Shown here: positions 59,200-64,000 of the stretch, in pieces | Numbering within the stretch: the stretch's first letter is position 1 | Layout of the letters: every line of letters begins with the position of its first letter | Assembly: GCF_000237925.1 (NCBI RefSeq) | Contig: NC_031498.1 | Span: 4,386,229 to 4,450,228, forward strand | Reading direction: 5' to 3' | DNA: 64,000 nt | From: Schistosoma mansoni | Lineage: Eukaryota; Platyhelminthes; Trematoda; Strigeidida; Schistosomatidae | Position numbers and translations under genes: made by a program | Notes under the pieces: generated by a model | Told to the model about the DNA's origin: nothing | Seen by the model: the letters and a program-made list of their open reading frames with translations, nothing else | The model's database searches: none

Positions 59200-61610
59200 T
59201 ATTCAGCTTCAAACTATTCAATGACAAAAAATACAACAGTCAAATCAATCACTTAATACTCTTTTAATAACAAGAACAGAAACAGCTGCACAGTAATGTA
59301 TTAAAATGGGGTAAAAAAGATGTGTGTAAAGCATTGTTAAGAAGAGATAATTTGGAAAAAAGCGTGATCTTCATTATTTAATACTTTGTTGTTTGTAGTC
59401 AAACAGGAATTTTTCAGAACTATTGTTGACAGAAAGCCTATAAATCAACCGATGTAGTGTGATAGTTCCAATTAACGACTACAGATCATTATGAACTAAA
59501 TATTATGCTGGCTAATTAAGAAAAAGGTAGATACTGTGTTATAAGTGCAATCGATTTACCAAGCATAACAGACTAAACTTAGCTAGACAATTGATTTTCA
59601 TGGATATGTAGTAAGTTAGAGAGAAGTGTAGGCTGGTGATAATGAGCAAATGGACTATCTCGGTTAGTCTGATTAGCTATGAATGCAATTTACCTGTAAG
59701 AAGTATTCATTCAGGTGGTGTAAATTTTTACTTACTATCTTTTTCTTATAGGTAGTTAGGGTGTATTATTAACTGAATTAAACCACAGATCATATCATTC
59801 ATACGGATCTATAAATCATGCCTATATATCGTGAATAGAATATTTGTTCTATGGAAGAAGAGAGTTCTCATTGTTTATTTCTGAATTAGGAGAACTAATC
59901 AATGACATGGTTGTTTTGAGCTGAGTAAGAAGAGGAAATTACTCAATGATAATAATCATACTATGTAATGAATTAACTGGAATTTACAAAGAAACTATGG
60001 ACGAATTTTTATTGATTAAATGGCATTACACTCATAAGACACTTAGTAAAAGAGTGTTTCTCTGTAATGAGATACATCCATTATGTCCATTTTATGTAAA
60101 AGGAATTCCAATGAATATAATCATAGTTTGAAGAAGTGACGTGAAAACTTGTTTCATATCTAATCCATTTTTTCAACGTTACATTTGGCACTCACACCTA
60201 CACATATAGCAAGTATTATTATTACTATTAGTGGTCGTTAGACAGACAGGTCATTTATCGAATGAAAGGAATGATGAAAAATACAAGTAGTACTTATTAT
60301 TGATTAATTGAAATCATGTGCCAACGCGAATAGATTAAATAAACATTGGAAATGTGTATTAAGAAATGCGTGACCGTTAAGAAAGTAACAACAATATCAG
60401 TGAAAAAGAAGAGCGAGCCAAGAAAAAAAAGAATGGCTAAACTGAAATCAGTCAGTAATAGAGAAATCCATATTATTCTTTTTCTTAACAGAAATATTTG
60501 AACCATTTTAGGTCATTGGACTGAATAGTTCATTTGTCAGAAAGTGATATATTGTTATTTTTAACTCAGCTAAGTATAATTATAATAAGAACAAATCCTT
60601 GATTTAATATGGTATCTATTCAGTGACTTTCACGTTTTGGGATGAACACAATATCATACAGGTATCAAACACTTTTCCATCCTAAAATACCATTACAAAT
60701 TACAGGGACAAGATAGTATTATAAGTGTGAAGTCGAAGTTGTATGATTTAATTTGACCGGGTGGGTTAGTTCTATAATGGTGAATGTTATATCCGGACGA
60801 AGAATATATATATATATCCCTCTTATTATAAGCTTCCATTTGACCTACTGACTACCACTATACGATTTACTATTCTTAAGTTATCCCCAATTTATTATTT
60901 ACAGTATCTCACGAACACAACTCTTTTTTGGCCTGATTTTGTTTAATTGTTATCTTCTATTTTCATGCTATGATGAGGTCTGATCTGCTAGTGTATTCAT
61001 ATAACGGAAACTGATAATGGTATTCTGGACTGAACCAGATGGGTGAGGTGAGAGGTTACTAACTCGGAGATCCAATAGAAACTCACAGTGACTCTGTGCT
61101 GTTTGTACTAGTTTATGCGTCATTGGTCAACAAGTTGGTGTTCTAATTGACGATCGTATCATGTGATAATTAACAGGGCATAAGGACGTAACAGTGAACA
61201 GATTGCAATGAGTGACAAGAATGGATAATGAGCCAGAACTTTTGCATCAGTCATTTAACAAAATGGGTAGGAAAACTTGTTATATAGTGTTGAATTACAA
61301 TCAATACAGTGAAATAAATCTTGTGAAAAAATGTACAGTAGGGGGAATGCTAAAAATAACAATAATAATCCAGTCCTGTGAAACAAATATGTAATAAGAG
61401 AAGTGTAATTGAAATAAAAAGTTCATGTAAATTGGGAAGCGCGAATGTGGTAACGAAAAATGAGATGCAGAGATAAAAATAAAGATTAGGTAAGGGTTTA
61501 TTATACAGTTTAAGTATGAAATGACTTAACCGTAGAATATACCTCTTCCAGATAGATTGATTCTTTTTTTTGGAGTTAATTCTGATGGCTTGCGCTATGT
61601 AGAGTAGCCA
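59200..61610. other. AT-rich DNA; one diverged LTR-like segment
   Basis: 60930-61060 is the diverged relative of the LTR-like segment at 56545. No gene recognised elsewhere. Confidence 0.4.
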
Positions 61611-61614
61611 TTAA

Positions 61615-62030
61615 TTTACTATATTAGTTAAAATTTTCGGGACTTGATACAGAACCGGGAAGACTTCAACCATTTCAATGTGATATTCGCTATTTACTAA
61701 GTGCGAAACTATCGTACTATTGATCGACTTCGTGGTTCTTTTTTCTAACCACTCCGGCACATATTCACATGCATACAAGGATAAGGCTCTCTGAGTACGG
61801 CCGAACTAGCTCCGCGAAACCAGTTAGATTGATTGGTATACACATATGGTACAGTTCATCATCGGTATCCTATCCTTGATTCGTTGTGCAAGTACTGGCT
61901 TAGTTAAGAAATTTATATGCAGGTTAGCGGCGTAAAACATATTTTCAGTAGATATGCTAAGTCGATGTGTAAAAATATCACCCGCCATGTCCCCTTTAAA
62001 CGCTTGTTTCATAGACCAACAACCTAAAAA
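61615..62030 (-). pseudogene. Penelope-like 3' fragment, broken
   Basis: The minus strand encodes KQAFKGDMAGDIFTHRL, FYAANLHINFLTKPV and, after a stop, ALSLYACEYVPEWLEKRT with HLVNSEYHIE: the RT C-terminus and the second half of the GIY-YIG domain, in the same layout as the fragments at 30873 and 31490. The YIGR motif itself is lost. Confidence 0.75.
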
Positions 62031-62111
62031 TATTTACGAATTATATAGTGTTTACCCTCATATTACCTTAGAGAGGTTGTGAAGATTTGTCAGTTTATGA
62101 ACATCCTAATA

Positions 62112-62242
62112 TTAAATTAGGGAGTCCCATACTAGGGCGAAACGGCCGTCCAGTGCTTCTAGGTTTTCAATGGCGGTGCATCTTTAATCAACTCATGAAT
62201 TCAACTATTAAATTACTACAATCTCCACAAAACCCCCAAATC
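62112..62242 (+). mobile_element. Hammerhead SINE, copy 6, 5'-truncated
   Basis: Starts inside the ribozyme (GGAGTCCCATACTAGGGCGAAACGG lacks the CTGA box; shown here only as the family landmark), then the family tail to ATCTCCACAAAACCCCC. Confidence 0.8.
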
Positions 62243-62284
62243 GGATAATAATCACTATGTTTTAACTAGTTACTGGCTTCAAGA

Positions 62285-62630
62285 TGTATTTCCTGGAGTT
62301 CTAGTGAGAAACCGTGACCAGTGGAGTCCAATCCATGTCGGGTGGAGACAGTTGTCCACTTCAAACAATGGATGAAAGGTTGCGCGACCCCAATGAATCG
62401 ATTGAAATTAACATCGTTGGATGCTGGCTCAGTGGTCTAGGGGTTAATCGTTCGCACGCAAGACCTAAGGTCCTGGGTTCGAGTCCTGAGTGCAGGATCG
62501 TGGGTGCTCACTACTGAGGATTCCCATACTAAGACGAAACGGCCTTCCAATGCTTCCAAGTTTTCAATGATGGTCTAGCTTTAATCGACTCATCAATTCG
62601 ACTATTAAATCAAAGAGTTGATTAGTATAA
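62285..62630 (+). mobile_element. Hammerhead SINE, copy 7
   Basis: Longest plus-strand copy: leader (GAGTTCTAGTGAGAAACC), tRNA-like head with A box AGTGGTCTAGGGGTTAATC and B box GGGTTCGAGTCCTG, then CTGAGGA with decayed stem II and triplet TTC, then the tail. The terminal CACAAAACCCC is missing. Confidence 0.85.
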
Positions 62631-64000
62631 AGCCTAAATTGATGGAAATGTAACTCACTTTTATTAATCTAATTTATGAAGTTTTAAGAGGATAATTATT
62701 CTACTTAATTAACTTATATACGATTAACGTTGTTCAATTTCAAGTAATTTTCCTTTCAATAAACGTGTTTATTTGAAATTATTCTAAGATAATGCTTCCA
62801 TTTCTACACTCACACGCACACACACATCTAGTACATTAATGTACCCAATATTGAGTATGAATTAAACGTCATTCGATCACTAGATAGTAATTTTAAAAAA
62901 AGTAACTAGAGAATGATTTGATATGTACTGTTTCAGAAATGTCTCGATCGATAATATTGGTGAAAAACGGATGATTTCATCCAAACGTCACTAAAATATG
63001 TAGACTACTAAATATATATGCAGTAGTCTTGATTGAGATTGTAAGATATCAGTAAGTGGACACAATCACATTATCTTCAGTCAATATCTGGCTTAGTTCA
63101 AAATAGAGTTGATAAATCAAAGAAGATAGAAATATTTAAGTGAATGATTAAATATGAGTGTATAAGACAGGGATATATCTTTCGGCTAAACATAGCTGCA
63201 TAAGGATTTTTTTTAAACAATAGTCTACATCTTTAAGTCTAACCAGTCCGCTATATAGTACGATAATTATTCAGTGATTAGCTTCCGACTGGATATATGA
63301 ACCAATCAAACCCCACGCTAATTGGTTTATATATGTGTTCATGGAAGTTATGAACACAATTCTTAACGGGTTTATATTGGTCATAAATTGAAATCAGTTG
63401 GGGTGGAATTGAAAATGAGACAGTACTGAATAGCTATTTCTGGGGGGAGACATAGAACCATTCAGTAGTGAATGTTCATGATGTTAATCTGTGACAAGTA
63501 AAGCTTCAGATTAAACTGATGTACACTAGTGACAGGTTTCAAAATAACTTTCTGAAGTTTCAGTAAGAAAAGTTGACAATCGGTGTTCAATTATGCGCAA
63601 AGCGAAATAATCATCACCGAAAGCATATGAATAATCGTCGAACAGTATTGGGAGTTTATGTGGTTCATGAGAATCTAACCCAGTGGTCTAAAGACAAAAT
63701 GCTCTCTAAGAGACCACATGTGTCCGACCCTTGGTACGGACGACATCTAAAGAGTCTGATGTCAAAAAAACAACTGTTTAGTGCTTTCTAATTTTTAATT
63801 GTGCCCCAACCGATGGCAATCCACGACGAATACAATGTACAAATAGATAAATCTTCTAGAGTTTAATTTTGTATACTAACTAGACCTTTTGTTGAGTATA
63901 TAGGAAAACACGTCAAGCTATTTTGCCTGGAGTGAGTAATAAACATCAATGTTGAGTTATCTGAAGCTATAAACGTTAGATTAAATTGGTTTATCACTTT
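62631..64000. other. AT-rich DNA without recognisable gene
   Basis: A 72-residue ORF (63573-63791) has no recognisable domain and could be chance. No RNA or mobile feature identified. Confidence 0.5.

Overview
The window looks like a repeat-dense stretch of a blood-fluke (Schistosoma) chromosome. The evidence is an AT-rich eukaryotic sequence with short introns and a combination of mobile elements typical of schistosomes: RTE-clade non-LTR retrotransposons of the SR2/SR3 kind, tRNA-headed SINEs with a hammerhead ribozyme (the S. mansoni alpha type), Penelope-like elements with a GIY-YIG endonuclease, and a Merlin DNA transposon with an 8-bp target duplication. Species and chromosome cannot be fixed from sequence alone. 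The density of tandem and inverted repeats would suit a W-type or other heterochromatic region, but that is inference.

Layout. 1-4.4 kb: one copy of a dispersed repeat ('family A'), remnants of two different LTR retrotransposons, a diverged inverted family-A copy and a possible solo LTR. 5.9-7.7 kb: a minus-oriented family-A copy that matches 21.6-26.3 kb in inverted orientation. 8.1-13.85 kb: tandem array 1, units of about 1.62 kb, each with one perfect tRNA-Val(CAC) gene (4 copies), running into a 200-N gap. 14-21.6 kb: mostly single-copy DNA holding the one host gene I can reconstruct, a three-exon minus-strand Myb/SANT-like DNA-binding protein (19072-21076, 374 aa). 21.6-26.3 kb: the other inverted arm, split by a 3.2-kb RTE element with a clean target-site duplication. 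26.3-41.1 kb: a graveyard of SINEs, Penelope-like fragments, a Merlin deletion derivative and two more RTE copies. 42.3-43.8 kb: broken exons, one with DUF4806 resemblance. 44.03-54.82 kb: tandem array 2, the same unit and orientation, with six intact tRNA-Val(CAC) genes plus one chimeric, broken tRNA at its left edge. 54.8-64 kb: T-rich DNA, hammerhead SINEs, Penelope fragments and featureless AT-rich DNA.

The functional content appears to be (i) ten intact, near-identical RNA polymerase III tRNA-Val(CAC) genes in two homogenised arrays and (ii) the Myb/SANT-like gene between inverted repeat arms. All recognisable transposon ORFs are broken. Many short ORFs inside the array unit are identical between copies only because the DNA is identical; I do not call them genes.
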